Origin: Opitutia bacterium UBA7441
Lineage (GTDB): Bacteria; Verrucomicrobiota; Verrucomicrobiia; Opitutales; Coraliomargaritaceae
Assembly: GCA_002480015.1 (NCBI GenBank)
Contig: DLQD01000132.1
Coordinates: 1-7,207, forward strand
Reading direction: 5' to 3'
DNA: 7,207 nucleotides
Under the pieces are notes generated by a model. The model saw nothing but the letters and a program-made list of their open reading frames with translations, was not told the DNA's origin and searched no databases. This document shows, in pieces, positions 6,686 to 7,207 of the stretch (position 1 is the first letter of the stretch; every line of letters starts with the position of its first letter). Position numbers and translations under genes: made by a program.

Positions 6686-7207
6686 CTAGTGTTTTAACTG
6701 CACGGGGATGTGTACCTCGAAGCGTTTGAATATGCCCGGCACGTAGGGGCCGTTCCAAAATATGCCACGTGCCTCGCCGGCCACTACGTAGGTATCGTGG
6801 TCTGCGAGCCATGTGCGAAGCGCAGCGGCGGTGGCTGAAAAATTGGCTTCGCTGTAGCTACCGCGAGCCCCGTGGCTGGCGACTATTCGCTCGGGCAGCG
6901 CATGCACGCTGACATTTTCCGTGGCTTCGAGGACTTCAGCATCCACGTCGGCGCCGATGTAAAAATACATCACCCCAGGCTCGATTTCGGCTTCGACTGG
7001 AGTGGTCATGGCGATATTGCGTGCTCGTATATAGCGGAAGAGTGGACGGAAAAGACCGTTGTTCTCGTCAAAATAGGCAGCCTCGCTTTGCGCAGCGATG
7101 AGGCGTGCGGCGGGCAGGGTTTTGATCTCGAAGGCACCTGCCTCGGTGGGTGGGAAGGCTTTTTCGATTGCAGAGCTCATGAGTGGCAAGAGGGCGGTTA
7201 GGGTGAG
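6686..7207 (-). CDS. SOUL/GyrI-like heme- or ligand-binding protein, 5' end probably beyond window
   Basis: The sequence resembles the SOUL heme-binding family and its GyrI-like relatives, which share a fold that binds small hydrophobic ligands. FEIKTLPAARLIAA near the N-terminus, YIRARNIAMTTPVEAEI (about residues 50-66 from the ATG at 7180; compare the SOUL motif KIAMTAPV), GSYSEANFSATAAALRTWL, and a closing FEVHIPV strand support this. Ligand and role are unknown; heme binding is a family name, not shown here. The first ATG in frame is at 7180 (164 residues) and a TTG lies at 7189, but the frame stays open to the window edge. Residues encoded upstream read LTLTALLPLMSSA before IEKAF, which looks like the core and cleavage end of a signal peptide. 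I therefore treat the gene as cut by the edge and the product as probably exported. The stop lies 15 bp before the glycosyltransferase ATG. Confidence 0.78.
   Translation of the reverse strand, partial: LTLTALLPLMSSAIEKAFPPTEAGAFEIKTLPAARLIAAQSEAAYFDENNGLFRPLFRYIRARNIAMTTPVEAEIEPGVMYFYIGADVDAEVLEATENVSVHALPERIVASHGARGSYSEANFSATAAALRTWLADHDTYVVAGEARGIFWNGPYVPGIFKRFEVHIPVQLKH

Overview
The window reads as ordinary, mostly single-copy chromosomal DNA from a Gram-negative bacterium. The best guess is a member of Verrucomicrobiota, perhaps class Opitutae. That rests on the gene mix (exosortase-family enzyme, long tail-specific protease, rhomboid with a soluble C-terminal tail, SOUL-type protein) and on the absence of a Shine-Dalgarno motif before any gene. 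It is an inference; the window holds no rRNA or other phylogenetic marker beyond carA.

Layout, left to right. Positions 1-118 carry no convincing gene but contain a perfect 11-bp inverted repeat (6-32). A minus-strand exosortase/archaeosortase-family membrane protein follows (119-1024, GTG start). A 181-bp divergent spacer separates it from carA on the plus strand (1206-2372), the glutaminase subunit of carbamoyl-phosphate synthetase. carA converges, with a 34-bp gap, on a minus-strand pair: a rhomboid intramembrane protease (4823-5728) and, 10 bp downstream of it, a periplasmic tail-specific C-terminal processing protease (2407-4812). A 207-bp spacer (5729-5935) holds a plausible sigma70-like promoter and a leader hairpin reading into the rhomboid gene. 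Upstream, also on the minus strand, are a family 2 glycosyltransferase (5936-6670) and a SOUL/GyrI-like protein (from 6686) whose reading frame runs off the right edge, probably with a signal peptide.

How they fit together: the rhomboid and Prc genes are almost certainly co-transcribed and suggest a membrane/periplasm proteolysis unit. The SOUL-like and glycosyltransferase genes are only 15 bp apart and probably share a transcript. The exosortase would sort and cleave C-terminally tagged exported proteins, but no tagged substrate is visible here. carA is housekeeping, and carB is not in the window. I found no mobile element, CRISPR array, RNA gene or clear novel system. The items most worth a second look are the left-edge inverted repeat, the hairpin leader of the rhomboid-prc operon, and the edge-truncated SOUL-like protein.
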